From Talpa occidentalis (taxonomy: Eukaryota; Chordata; Mammalia; Eulipotyphla; Talpidae): a DNA stretch of 64,000 bases. The notes beneath the pieces are model-generated. The model made no database searches and was not told where the DNA came from. It saw only the letters and a list, made by a program, of their open reading frames with translations. The stretch's first letter is position 1; the number at the start of each line of letters is the position of its first letter. This document shows positions 13,346 through 24,479 of the stretch, one piece after another. Both the position numbers and the translations under genes were made by a program. The stretch spans positions 65,869,730-65,933,729 of the forward strand of contig NW_023604295.1 in NCBI RefSeq assembly GCF_014898055.3. The letters are read 5' to 3'.

Positions 13346-13604
13346 TGTTCTTAGAACAATCTTTTTAATGCTATTTCAACTGCTATTATTATAATTTTTT
13401 ATTAATAATTTAACCTCACATTTATTGATAAAATGTTTTTTAAATGGATTCTTTTAGATTTTTGTGGCAGAGAATAACTCAAAATTGTGGACTTCTCTTT
13501 GGAGCTTCAGTTTTGTAGACAGTTATGAAGGTTTAGTTTTTAAGTTTGTCCTTGTCTGACTCTTAGTTAAATTAGTTTATATTAAACGTATTAGTAACAC
13601 CATC

Positions 13605-13790
13605 TTATATTTATCTTTATCCTCCTGACTTATTTCACTCAGCATTATCCCTTCAAACTCCATCCATGATGTGACAAATGACATGTTTGTCTTTTTTGAT
13701 TGTTGAGTAACATGCCGCTGTGTATATATACCATGACTTCTAGAGCCACTCATTTGCTCTGGGGCACGTAGGTCTCTGTTTTATTTAAAT
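13605..13790 (-). mobile_element. Old L1 ORF2 3' fragment
   Basis: The sequence reads as the reverse complement of the L1 ORF2 C-terminal coding end: CCTGACTTATTTCACTCAGC, then CATCCATGATGTGACAAATG, then GTGTATATATACCATGACTTC. Several changes break the frame. Limits are approximate. Confidence 0.75.
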
Positions 13791-14289
13791 GTCTGGCTTT
13801 CTTTCCTCCTCATTTGTGTCTCTATCACCTCCAACCAAACCCACCCCAAATATTACAGAGGATTTGAGGATTTCTATTTATTCAATGTTTTAATAGCATA
13901 ATTTTTTAAGCTATCAATTTTCTCTATAGCAATCAAATTTTTCCAAATGTGTGCAGTGAAAGACATGCCACTTAGATCCTAGTTCCTTTAGGCTTATCCT
14001 TTATTTATAAAAAAATAAGATATTATGCTTTATAAATACCTTGATTTTTTTATAGCTATCTTAGTATTAATGGGTTTTGACTTTCAATGTTCACAAAGGC
14101 ATGGACTATAAAAATGTAATTATCTCCTAACTTTTACATGTAGACATAAACAACTAGATTTTTGATCTTTCTTCATTTTATATTGCTCTCATTTTTTCAA
14201 TTGATTATTTAGTCTCCCTTTAGTAATATACCTTGCTTTCCTCCACTGATCTTCAAACAGTATGTAGATTATTAATCAACTCAAAATTT

Positions 14290-15420
14290 TTATATTAGTT
14301 ATAAATTTACAGAAAATTTATGAAGATAGTACTGAGTTCCCATAATACTTAAACCCAGTTTTCCCTACTATTTACTTTTATATTAATATGTTAAAACTGT
14401 TGCAATGAACATAGTACTATTGATGCATTATAATTAACTAAATCCCATATTTTATTCAGTTTGTTTTTACTCAGTGTTCTTTTTCTGTCTTAGGACTACA
14501 TTCAGGGCATTCTATTATATGTTGTCATTATTTTTTCTTAGACTCCTCTTGGCTTTAACAATATTTTAGCCTTTCCTTGTTTTTCATGGTTTGGGCAGTT
14601 TTGAGTACTAGTTGGGTATTTTGTAAAACATCTGTCTATTGAGATTTGTCTGTTGTTTAGCTTAAGTTTACAGATTTGGGGGAGAAAGCCCATGGAGATA
14701 AAAATGTCATTTTTGTCACATTTTATAAAGGGAGCATATTATAAATAGGTCTTACACTTATCACTGTTAATGTTAACCTTTGTCATTTAACTGAGAGAGT
14801 GTTTCTCATATGCTCTGTTATCTATTATTTGGAATTTCTTCAACATGGAAATGTGTCTCTTCTGCTTACATATTTATTTGTCATTTATTTATATTAGTGT
14901 GTACTTATGTGTTTTTATTTTATTTTTTAAAGATTTATTTATTTATTTACAGAAGCACTGGGTACAGTCAGAAGCGTGGGGGGGTGAGAGAATTCACCAG
15001 AGCCAGAGTGGGGAACATAACAGGCAGACTGACGAAATACACTGCTGAGGGGAGCAGTGGGCGCAGTAGGAGAGGTCTGCACGCCATGTGGGACCCTCGC
15101 TGGCGGCTGGAGATTGAACTGGCGCTGTAGAGACTGCGGGCAGCTTCGCAGCCCAGCGCTCAACCACTGTGCCACCAGGGGAGGCCCCTGTTTTTATTGT
15201 GTTCCACTGAGAATACTTTCAGTTATTCCTGCGTCTGTTTGACATACCCACATCAATGTGTATGTTTAACATTTCCTTATTTTATGACACTACATGATGT
15301 TTCAAGATCATCTTGTATATTTCTTTTTCCATTCCTAGAATCAGCTTTTTCTCCAAGGAGCCCTAGTTCCTTTTATTAGTTTAGGCTATTGTTAGTGAGC
15401 CAATGAATTTATTATTTAGT
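14290..15420. mobile_element. Old L1M-type terminal region, split by a SINE
   Basis: This long diverged repeat is recognised from blocks such as GAAGATAGTACTGAGTTCCC, TTATCACTGTTAATGTTAAC, TAGAATCAGCTTTTTCTCC and AAGGAGCCCTAGTTCCTTTT. These match a widespread ancient mammalian L1M terminal sequence that I know from memory. A group A SINE interrupts it at 14920-15188. A second fragment containing the same GATAGTACT..GAGTTCCCATAAT block lies at 16728-16800. The L1 strand is probably minus but is not certain. Confidence 0.65.
14920..15188 (-). mobile_element. tRNA-derived SINE, group A-like
   Basis: This inverted copy lies inside the old L1-type repeat. The TSD is TGTTTTTATT at 14910-14919 and 15189-15198. 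The head resembles group A, but the body has TATTTCGTCAGTCTGCC, intermediate between groups A and B. It looks like an older relative of the young A copies. Confidence 0.9.
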
Positions 15421-15545
15421 TTTATGCGTTTTCTGGGTAATTTTTGAAATGTATGACATGATCTGCTCCTCTTGATACTCCTTTGAGTAGGGACTTTTGC
15501 TATCAATTCCAAAACACACAACTGTCTCCTAAGAACACAAAAGGA

Positions 15546-15799
15546 TAGAGGATCCCAATAAGGGATCAGGACAAAAAAGTAATCATAATAAAGTAAAAGT
15601 CAAAATCAACAGGCAACTATAAACCAGAGACATTCCGCAGGGGGCGGAGAAGGGAGTAGGATCCAACAGGACACGGGGACTGTGGTGATAGTACATGGGT
15701 GAATGGGTGGTGGGAATTTCACGGGAACTATAACCAAAATGAAAATGCATACATTGTACAAAAATGAAAAATGATGTAAAAAATATATGAAGTTAAAAC
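15546..15799 (+). mobile_element. 5'-truncated L1 3' end with TSD
   Basis: A 254 bp insertion is flanked by AAGAACACAAAAGGA (15531-15545) and AAGAATACAAAAGGA (15800-15814), a 15 bp TSD with one mismatch. The insert contains GGTGGTGGGAATTTC, CATTGTACAAAAATGA and AATGATGTAAAAAATATATG. It aligns with the inverted insert at 49070-49264, so both come from the same L1 3' UTR lineage. That they are L1 is inferred from the structure (5' truncation, TSD) and the remembered 3' UTR style. Confidence 0.75.
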
Positions 15800-15814
15800 A
15801 AGAATACAAAAGGA

Positions 15815-16727
15815 ACTCTACAAACTACAAGGAGCTCTTCTGAAATATAGAGTACCTGAAATTCAAAGGGAGACAAAAACATTCAGCCCCCAGTAAAATA
15901 TTTTTCACAGATTTTACACAAAATATGTTGTGGAATGGGATAAATATTTCTTTTACTATCAGTATAAAGAAAATAAGATTTTTGTTTAAGGGCATTATAA
16001 AAAGGAGAGACCTTAGATAAAGAAAGGTTGGTAGCTAAGGAAGATCACTTTTCTAGTGGTGTGAAACTTTCATTGTGTTGTAAAATTCGTGCTTCAAATA
16101 AGATGGAAACAATGTTTTGATGACTATTACTAATGTGGAAGAAGATATTCTAGAAAAAATATATCTTGGGAAAGCAAAAATAATTATGCAGAAGCATATT
16201 CTGAAGGTATAATTTATTCTTACCAAGCTGTCTCTAAAGAAACATGGTTCAGTAATATCCCATGAAAACAGGGATTGGTAAAGAAGTCTATAAATGTATC
16301 AAATAATATCAAAGACAATGGAGAGATGCTGTAGTAGCATATGTAGGTACAATGTGAAATACATTGGCAGAATATTGATGCCCTTGGAGAGTTTATATAC
16401 AGCGTTAAGAATTTTACAATGACAGTATTGTTTATATCACAAAATTTTTGTGACAACCAAATGCATAACAAACTTAAATGCTGAGCTGATAGTAATCACT
16501 CAAAGTTTGAATCATTATTATTATTGATAGTGACAGTAGTCATAAAATCAGGATTTATTAAAAATCCAAGTGCTTCTGAATCTTTCAATTTAATGAAAAT
16601 GAAAGGTCTAGTTTTAAGACAAAATTGAAGTTTGATTATGTGTTCACTAGGAAATAACATTTTTGTGTGTGTTTTGCAAATGAAAGGATATTATTTTTAT
16701 ATTAAATTGTGATAAATTGTCTAAAGT
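15815..16727. other. Unannotated interval
   Basis: No gene or named repeat was recognised. The sequence may continue the older repeat that received the L1 insertion. Confidence 0.4.
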
Positions 16728-16805
16728 GAAGATAGTACTTGAGTTCCCATAATCCTTACAGCCTGTTTCCCCTATCATTAACTCCTTGTATTAAGATTAG
16801 ACAAT
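16728..16805. mobile_element. Fragment of the same L1M-type repeat as 14290
   Basis: The block GAAGATAGTACTTGAGTTCC, followed by a CCTGTTTCCCCTATCATTAA stretch, parallels 14317-14400. This internal homology is directly visible in the window. Confidence 0.65.
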
Positions 16806-17340
16806 TGAATAAACTCACAAGACTTTGCTCAGTTTACTAATATAACTTTAATGAAAATGAATGATAGGGTAAAGTAGGAAAAAGGAAACACAGGTAGGCA
16901 TTAGGGGCCCCAGAAACTTCCAGATACACTTCTCCATCCATTTCTTGGTCATGAAGAATGTTTTTTGTTTCTAGATTGTGAAAAATGGAGATAAAGAAAG
17001 GTTGATTTCAGATAGTTTGGGCAAAAGTTTCATCAGAGTCTATACAAGCCCCTTATCATGTAATCACACCAGACTAAAACGTTGAAGGGATGCAAACTAT
17101 GTATTTATGGATTCCTAAGCAATACAGGCAAGTTAGAGACACATACTGCAGAAGAGTTTCAAAATTTAAGCCCTAAAACTCATTCATATCTTTGCTAAGT
17201 CTAGGAGGAGTCCTTGCAGAATAGTGAGGCCATCTGAATTCCAGCTTTATGGTAACCCTCTTGTATGTAAGAGAAGTTACACTTCCTTCTCTTTTCTGTA
17301 TGAGTAGGTTCTGCCCCCTGCCCCCCACCACCATCTAGAG
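16806..17340. other. Unannotated interval
   Basis: No coding signal is visible. The composition is less AT-rich than its surroundings, and it may hold an old LTR, but no diagnostic end was found. The G/C-run at 17309-17335 contains CCCCCTGCCCCCCACCACC. Confidence 0.4.
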
Positions 17341-17554
17341 GATGACTTTCCCTGTACTCTGTTATGAATTGGATTGTTGACTTGTTTTGGTCAATAATAT
17401 TTGGTGGAAGTGACATTGTGCCAGTTTCAATGAAGAGGGCTTATTTCCACTTCAGGCTGATGTCTTAGAGAAAGAGTTCTCTGGGGAATGAGAGAGAACA
17501 TAGAGGTCACATGGAGAAAATTGAAGAATCCAGGCTGACAAGCAGTAACAAGGC
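17341..17554 (+). mobile_element. Old LTR-like or other ancient repeat
   Basis: GGATTGTTGACTTGTTTTGG, then GGTGGAAGTGACATTGTGCC, then AGAGGGCTTATTTCCACTTC resemble a common ancient mammalian repeat of the kind usually classed with LTR elements. I know the pattern from memory but cannot name the subfamily. Confidence 0.4.
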
Positions 17555-17972
17555 TGTAGGCACAGTGCAGTGGCAGCAAGACATAGAGCAGGTTTCTATG
17601 ATTGGAGCAGACAGGTAAAGATGGAGTCCTGGAGCCCTCAGTGGCTTTTTCAGGGTTTTTATTGGGATTTACCAGCTACACGGCAGGCAGCTGGGAGGCT
17701 GGGAGGCGAATCTTCACTCTTTCTGGCGTTCTCTCGTGGCCTCTGCTTCTCTGCTGGTTCTCTTTCTCGTGGTTCTGCTGCTGCTTCTCTCCTTCTGGCA
17801 TCCCCATGATGCTGCCTTAAAAGCCCAGTCTCAGCCCAGGTGAATCCCATCTACGTAGGCCCACACCCTACTCCAGGAGCCCGCCATCAGGCATGCACTC
17901 GGGACCACAGGGTTCCGTCAGCTATCCTGATGGCGGGAAGGCAGAAAAGCCTGATGCTTTACTTACCCTACA
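17555..17972 (-). mobile_element. Candidate solo LTR
   Basis: Read on the minus strand, this 418 bp block begins TGTAGGGTAAG and ends GTGCCTACA, giving TGTAGG/CCTACA terminal inverted repeats. It contains a TATA-like CTTTTAAGGC, then about 180 bp later AATAAAAACC as a candidate polyadenylation signal, then about 130 bp that would be U5. It is more GC-rich than the surrounding DNA. I found no convincing 4-6 bp TSD, and no internal retroviral sequence adjoins. Open frames of 63-79 residues here are incidental. Confidence 0.42.
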
Positions 17973-18479
17973 CACAGGAAGAAGGACTTGAATTCTCAAC
18001 TTCCAGTAGTAAGTAGTGAGGAGCCAATGGCAGGTGAAGCAGAGAAGCTGTCTCTGCTGAGTCCTGCCTGTATTGTTAATGCACAAGCCCGTGAACAATA
18101 AAATGGTGGTTGTGAAAGATATTGATTTGCTGGACAGCCAAACTTAGTGAAATCTAGTATATTTAGATGTAATTGTGTCAATTTAACATTTTGAATATTA
18201 ATCATGCCCAAACTTAGACAATGATTAGATTGTTTAGAAGAGACTTTACAGATCATATTGTGCCTGTAACTGAATTAGCAGTTATGTGGTTATTTTAATG
18301 TTTTAAATGATCTCTGAAGACTCCGCCTTTAGATGAAGTTTAAATAGTGTGTAAAAAGCATTAACCAAGGGAAAGTACATAATGTGGTTTTCACTCCTGA
18401 GGCATAAACTGGGCAAACATACACTGTACAAAATATAAAACAGATTTACATTTTTTAACAAGTAATACAGTTATGTATA
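17973..18479. other. Unannotated interval
   Basis: No gene or named repeat was recognised. Confidence 0.4.
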
Positions 18480-19020
18480 AGCCCAGAGTCTTTGACTAAA
18501 AAAGCATGTGCCCTCTGGGAGGCTTAATTTGCATATCATGACCCAAGGGCAGCACAGGTGCTAAGGGTGAATTCTGGATGAAGGTGTCACCTGTGAAATG
18601 ACAAAAATTGACTCTTTGCTTGTCTACCTCCCTGTTGCTGGTAACTAAGCAAGGCTGTTACTTGGCTGATTTCCTAATAAACTACAGGTGGGCGGGTGTT
18701 GGGGTTGTGCCATTACAAATCATCATCTGTTAGATCAAAGTGCAGAGGGAAGAACCGCAGGTGTGCAGTATTAATAGCTGCATTTATCTCCCCAGTCACT
18801 TAATAATTGCTTCTGGTGTAGCTTCCTTGTAGCAGAGCATTTCATGGACTCCAAAAGCATTTTGATGAAGCTTAATGTGTTCCATGCTGGCAGAGTTCTC
18901 ATGTGCTAAGTGTAGGGTGTGTGTGTCTCATTTCCTAATGAGGCATTGGTGCAGCAAACAGATAGAGGGAAACGCTTGCAAGTGAGTTCTCATTCACGTT
19001 GCCCTTCTGGGCACACGTAT
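18480..19020. promoter_or_regulatory. Candidate conserved enhancer-like block
   Basis: About 540 bp shows no repeat signature and is dense in transcription-factor-like motifs. An octamer ATTTGCAT lies at 18527-18534. CAGGTG-type E-boxes lie at 18555-18560, 18588-18593 (as CACCTG), 18685-18690 and 18758-18763, with CATCTG at 18724-18729. ATCAAAG and TTAATAATTG lie nearby. Motifs this short occur by chance, so the call rests on clustering and on the balanced composition, which contrasts with the AT-rich flanks. Conservation cannot be judged from one sequence. Confidence 0.3.
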
Positions 19021-19097
19021 TGGAGTTTTAACTTACATATTTAATATGTGTTTGAAGATAATATATTCATCCCCTTTCCAGAAATATTTTCTCATAT

Positions 19098-19215
19098 TTA
19101 ATAATTACTAACACTCATTAAGTATCTGCTGAATGCCAGCTAGGTACTGATCTGGGCTTTTATATGTGTTTTGTTTTCAGCACAGTTCTTTTGTGTGGAT
19201 TATTTTGTAATTATA
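19098..19215 (+). mobile_element. MIR relic
   Basis: TAATTACTAACACTCATTAA, then GTATCTGCTGAATGCCAGC, then TAGGTACTGATCTGGGC follow the MIR core order (gene-wide ancient SINE with a CTATGTGCCAGGCACTG-like segment). It is heavily diverged. Confidence 0.6.
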
Positions 19216-21470
19216 ATCAAGGTTATTATAGTAATCAAATATTTAAAGAATAATGGGATAAAGTTATTTGCTTTTACTCTCTTGAGTGAATTAGAAGTTC
19301 AGTTAGATTATCTTACTGGATGAAGAAAGCCTTTTATAGCAGTGGGCAAATAGAAAATAGAGGTTGGGATATACTTATGGAATATTTGTAGTAGTCTTCT
19401 ACTTCTATGTGTAATGCTATATTAGTAACTGAATTTTCCAGTGCATATCCTGATTCTGACCAAAAAATTGAAATGCATCCAATCCTGCCTGTGTATTTCT
19501 GTGAATCTGTGTATTTTTATCAAACTGTTAGAAGACCTGGGAGAGGATAACAGGTTGGGGAAACATTGTGTGATGTTGTTTGTATTGTGTATAATACTGT
19601 GCACACACTCATAGCCCACTGCTGTGGAGATATTGATAATCTTGAATAATATGCTACTCCTTTATTATTTTTCAATCCCTTTTCTATGCATATAGACTAG
19701 GTGATACCAGTATTTATAATTATTTCTGGAGTTACATGTGGTTGTTGTTCTTTAGATAGGACTTTCTTGGCTTTGAAAATGTCACTATATCTGTCTCATT
19801 CTAACATTCTCAGATGTAAATATAAAGACATATAGAATTGAAAATGGAAAGTAATCACATTCTATGTTTTTGGATTTTTCTAGCTTGTACTAACAGAAAT
19901 ATAAATATTCGTTTTCCTTGGAGCCACTCTTGTTGTGTGCAGTGATGGAATGTCATCTAAGAATTTGTTAAAATGTCTAAAATTACAAAATTTATTACAA
20001 GTTATAGAAAAAATACTTTTTTTCAAATATCTAAATAATCTAATGAAAATTAGACAGCATAATTCCAGTATGATTTTTAGAACCCTGATAACTGTAGGTA
20101 CCATGTGAAATTTTGACCCATTAGTATATTTGCTTGTATAAAAAACCTTAATTCATCCTTATCTTTTTGCATTCTCCAAAGTTGCACAACTATGCTCCAA
20201 CAGATGTGCAAGATGTAGAAGTGTACTGTTTTCTGAAATTAGTGCTTGCAATTCTAGCATCTGTCATCAGAAGGCAGTGATACCTGTTGCGGAAAGTATT
20301 AGCTCCCTGTCTAAATCCACTCCATCCTCTTCTATGGCAGTAGGACAGTAGCTATTGTTTGTGCTTTTCAGGAGTGTTACATTATGGAAGCCCCTTAGGA
20401 CCTTCCCTGAGAAAAATAAACCACTAAATACCTTTTCCATGCTCTCTTGAAGTTAACTAATGTAAGAGGATATGATGTTAGTTGTCTCTGAGGCAAAGCA
20501 TGCAAGACAGATATTTGCTCTCTGTTTTTCAGTCTGGATGAAGATGAAGATGACCACAGGCAGAGCAATTAGAAGAAGCAAGATGTAAGGAACCTAGATC
20601 ATTGAATATTAATGTGACACCAACCTGAAATACATACCTTGGCCTGTTTTCTATAAAGGAAAGAAACTTCTATGCATCAGGTATATATAAAACTGAGTAT
20701 AGTTATTATATTAATTATAATATATAATATATTGTATTTATTATAGCATTTTATTATAAATTAACCTATGCAATGCAACATAATGAAACACAGATTACAA
20801 TGATGATACTTTCTTCAAGGTACACTTAGAGATCCAGCAGGGTCAATTATAACTCCAGTCCACAAATGCTGGGTCTTAGGAGCTGATGCTAAGAAGATTT
20901 TGAGAATTCTTTAGGATTCAGTACTAAAGACTGCCGTGATCAATCAGCACAGTTGTCAGAGCAAATGTTTGTAGAATGGTTGCAACTACTTCGCATATTT
21001 TCTAAATTTGATGTAAATAAATTAGAGACTGCCTTGTTGATACTGATAATACATTATTAAATATTAATACACAACAACATTCAATATGGGAACATTTTGT
21101 CCTTAGATATTTGGAGACAAAGTTGTTTTTATTCCCAGCATTTGAAGATTTCTGCAATGATATACCTATTGACTCCCCTCTTCATAATATTATGTTCTTT
21201 CTCTTCTCCCTCCCTGTTCCTAAATCAAATGGTCCTGAAGGAAGGGGTGATTCCTCCATGTAGGAGAATGCAGGAATTTAGTAAATCCATATCAGCATTT
21301 GTACTCCACAATCTCCTAGCACCTAGGTTAGAAGCAATACAACTTTAGAAAATAGTAACTATAAGATGCATGTATTGCCTGGGTAAACTCTGAAATCTAC
21401 CCAAGTCGAGGGCTTCAGAGGACCCTCAACTGTGGGCAATGGGCTTTTAAGGAGGGGCCTGTGTGCTGCA
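19216..21470. other. AT-rich unannotated interval
   Basis: No gene is visible. A very AT-rich stretch (TATTATATTAATTATAATAT) lies near 20704-20760. The block at 20815-21010 looks like an old repeat that I cannot name. Confidence 0.4.
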
Positions 21471-21489
21471 CTGAATGTCATTTGTTATT

Positions 21490-21810
21490 TTTTTGTTGTT
21501 GTTTAAAGATTTATTTATGCACACAAAAACTGGGATACAGGCCAGAGGTGTGGGGTGGGGATGAGAGGATTCACCAGAGACAGTGTGGGGAGCAGAACAC
21601 GTGGAAGGGGTGAGAGGATTCACCAGAGACGGTGGGGAGCAGAACAGGAGGATCGACTGAAATACACTGTTAGAGGGCAGCAGCGGGTGAGACAGGAGAG
21701 GTCTGCTGCACCATGTGGCTCAGTTCCCTGGCCAAGGATTGAACTTGTGCTGCAGTGGCTGCTGATAGCTTCATAATGGTGCCTCTTATCCCCTGTGACA
21801 CAAGGGAGGC
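21490..21810 (-). mobile_element. tRNA-derived SINE, group B, internal duplication
   Basis: This is an inverted, diverged copy. A 49 bp unit starting TGAGAGGATTCACCAGAGAC occurs at 21562-21610 and again at 21611-21659, duplicating part of the body next to the 3' end. The TSD is approximate: CTGAATGTCATTT at 21471 and CTGACTGTCATTT at 21812. The head end (CTTATCCCCTGTGACACAAG on +) corresponds to group B. Confidence 0.85.
21562..21659. repeat. 49 bp tandem duplication inside a SINE
   Basis: Two consecutive units begin with the same 20 bases and then diverge by a few substitutions and small indels. The first unit carries AGTGTGGGGAGC where the second has GGTGGGGAGC. Confidence 0.85.
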
Positions 21811-21824
21811 CCCTGACTGTCATT

Positions 21825-22305
21825 TATTTTCATACCGCAAATGTTTATTTAGATTTCTGTTCTGCTCTAATAGGAAGGAAAAGGAGAACAGTCTTCTTAA
21901 AACATGTCTAAGATAATAATTCTTGAAAAGTGTGAGTTGGGAGCTATCTTTACATTGAGAAAAAATGAAAAATGAAATTTATTCCTGGCACTTACAAAAA
22001 ATGTAGGATCCTTGAAATGGTCATCCAATTTCATTCAAAATCACTTCTGAAGTATCAAAAGAGATCTGTGTATATAATAAAAGTCCTATATTGACCTTCC
22101 TATGTTTTTACATTATATATCATCTCTACATTTAATGACTTGGTCATGTAAGTTATAAATAATAGAGAAGCCAAATGAAGAACAAAGGAGACTTTATGCT
22201 ATTTTACATCTTTCTTGTAAATCTAAAATTAGTTCAAAATAATATGTTAAAATTAAAAGACAAGTACTTGGAAATCAGTGTTGGCATGGAACCATTTGTT
22301 ATCTT
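21825..22305. other. AT-rich unannotated interval
   Basis: Nothing recognisable was seen. Confidence 0.45.
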
Positions 22306-22316
22306 AAAGATTTCAG

Positions 22317-22586
22317 GGGCCTCCCTGGTGGTGCAAGGGGTTAAGTACCGCACTATGAAGCAATCCTCAGCCTCTGCAGCAAGAGTTCTATCCCCGGCCG
22401 GCGAGGGAGAAACCCACATGGCGAAGCAGACCTCTCCTGTCTCACCCGCTGCTCCCCTCAGCAGTGTATTTCAATCAGTCTGCCTGTTCTGTTCCCCACT
22501 CTGTCTCTGGTGAATCATCTCACCTCCTGCGTCTCTGGTCTGTACCCCAGCTCTTGTATGCATAAATAAATAAATCTTTAAAAAAA
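22317..22586 (+). mobile_element. tRNA-derived SINE, group B
   Basis: This full-length copy has the head GTGCAAGGGGTTAAGTACCG, the body TATTTCAATCAGTCTGCC and the tail ATGCATAAATAAATAAATC with TCTTT and an A-run. The TSD AAAGATTTCAG lies at 22306-22316 and 22587-22597. Confidence 0.94.
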
Positions 22587-22597
22587 AAAGATTTCAG

Positions 22598-22721
22598 TGG
22601 CCCTATAGTCCTCATAATGAAATATAAGACTATAAAAATTGCTAAAACATAAGTTTATTTGGGTGAGACTGAGTTATCAAGAAATGTCTTAAGCCAAACT
22701 TTAATAGTAACAAAAAGTTAT
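22598..22721. other. Short AT-rich spacer
   Basis: This separates two oppositely oriented SINEs. No feature was seen. Confidence 0.5.
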
Positions 22722-22739
22722 TAAAATTTATTTTATTTT

Positions 22740-23014
22740 AATTTTTTAAGATTTATTTATTTATTTATACAAGCACTGGGTAGTCAGATGCACAGGAGGG
22801 TGAGAGAATTCACCAGAGCCAGAGCGCGGAGCAGAGCAGGCAGAAGGACAGAAGTACACTGCTGAGGGGAGCAGCGGGCGGCAGGAGAGGTCTGCGCGCC
22901 ATGTGGGACCCTCCTCCAATGGCCAGGGAGCAGCCGGGGATAGAACTGGCACTGCGGAGGCTGTGGGCAGCTTTGCAACCCAGCGCTCAACCGCTGCGCC
23001 ACCAGGGAGGCCCC
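22740..23014 (-). mobile_element. tRNA-derived SINE, group A
   Basis: This inverted copy is close to the group A consensus. The TSD is TAAAATTTATTTTA at 22722-22735 and 23015-23028. A small deletion shortens GTACAGTCAG to GTAGTCAG near the tail end. Confidence 0.93.
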
Positions 23015-23028
23015 TAAAATTTATTTTA

Positions 23029-23458
23029 AAAGGTAGACATCAGTGGGAAATTCACTAAAACAGCATCACAGAGACTCCTGGTATGTTGCATCTGTTGACT
23101 AGAGTTGTTGGTATAGATTTAGAAAAGAAATAGAAATACAGAAAAATTAGTAGGGAAAGGTTTCAGAAATGGATGAGTTTTGATGGAGAACAGGGTAGTG
23201 GACAGTATGGGGTGTGCATCTCGGCAGAAGACATGAAAGAAGCTGAGATTTGCTCAAGGAGTATACTGAGAAGTTGGTACCTTGGATGATAGGAAATAAA
23301 AGTAATTTTAAGCAGGGACTCACCTGTAGTATTTATATTTATAAGGTTTATTGGGGTAGAATCAAGTTTACAGTGGAAAGAATTAAATGTCACTGTCATC
23401 AGAGCAATCAGAGCAATTAATTGTCTAGAAGGTACCTTTGAAGAAAGGGAGATAGCTG

Positions 23459-23460
<2 letters not shown>
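23029..23460. other. Unannotated interval
   Basis: No gene or named repeat was recognised. Confidence 0.45.
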
Positions 23461-23462
<2 letters not shown>

Positions 23463-23501
<39 letters not shown>

Positions 23502-23571
23502 ATATACACACACACATTGCTCTGTGTATGTATGTATATATACACATTACACACACACACAGAGCAATGTG
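23463..23571. repeat. TA/CA microsatellite with inverted repeat
   Basis: (TA)n and (TATG)n, then (AC)n, surround a perfect 15 bp inverted repeat: CACATTGCTCTGTGT at 23513-23527 and ACACAGAGCAATGTG at 23557-23571. The 29 bp between the arms are TG/TA/CA-rich and partly self-complementary. Confidence 0.9.
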
Positions 23572-23799
23572 GACATATAGGTGTAAAAAGTAGAGTGCTG
23601 ACGCTGTCCTAGCGTGAAACTGTGTCAGTGCTTGGTGGGCTATAAGTGAAGCTGCATCCAGGATTAGAAGAGCGCGAGCTTGTGATCTCATTGAAAACTT
23701 ATTCATAGTCCAGTAGCCTGGACTTCTGTGGAGCTTTCCTCTTACAGGTACGGTGTGGGAGGTCTGGGATTTGAATTGACTCCTCCCACTAACTCTTAG

Positions 23800-23978
23800 A
23801 ACCTTGCTTGGCAAAGTGTGTTCCCCAGGCTAACTCCATCACCTGTTCCTGGGAACCTGTAAGAAATGCATCACCCCACACCTATTGAATAGGAAACTCC
23901 AGCCTGAGGTCCAGAGTATGTGTTTCCTTAAGCCCTCTAGGGGTTTCTGGTACAGCTAGGTTGGAAAACTCCTGTTGC
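23800..23978 (+). mobile_element. MER5A-like hAT DNA-transposon relic
   Basis: Several consecutive blocks match the MER5A pattern: TGTGTTCCCCAGGCTAACTC, CACCTGTTCCTGGGAACCTG, TAAGAAATGCATCACCCCAC, CTATTGAATAGGAAACTCC, TTAAGCCCTCTAGGGG and GTTGGAAAACTCCTG. The element is non-autonomous. The identification is from the remembered consensus. Confidence 0.72.
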
Positions 23979-24479
23979 TGAGACTGGCACCTTCATTTAT
24001 ACCTGTGAGCTTTATTCCATGGATATCTCTCACAGATCACTAGTTTTTAATCTTTCCTTATGCATCTATTTCATCTACTTTAAAATTCTAGTCTGCATTT
24101 TTATATCAGGCCTTTTAAAATCTAATCTGTTCATATTTTTTTCCTGCAAATCCTATCAGAATGACAGAGAGTGTTTTGACCCTGTCAGTTGTACATTAGA
24201 AAACTGAAGGTAGAAAATAATAAAATTGTCAGAGTTGCTGGAGGATGCAAAGAACTCAGGTTATCTTCATCTGTTAGGTAACTGATTGGATTGACAGCAC
24301 ACCAAAAATTTTACAACAGGTTATATTGTACATTGGGTGAGTGAATTAATTTAGTAGAGTTCAGTACATTGTCCCACATAAGCATTCCTAGCAGGATTTG
24401 ACTTGCACCTGTTAAACTATTTCAAAGTATAAAAATGCGTGAACACTCAAGGCAGAAAATGCTACTCACTGCCAACTCT
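23979..24479. other. Unannotated interval
   Basis: No gene or named repeat was recognised. Confidence 0.45.

Larger units (their letters stand above)
10441..13600. other. AT-rich unannotated interval
   Basis: No gene is visible. A possible L2 3'-end relic lies near 11020-11095 (GGAAAGCAGGGACCTTTATTTG). Two short tandem duplications are listed separately. Nothing else is supported. Confidence 0.4.
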
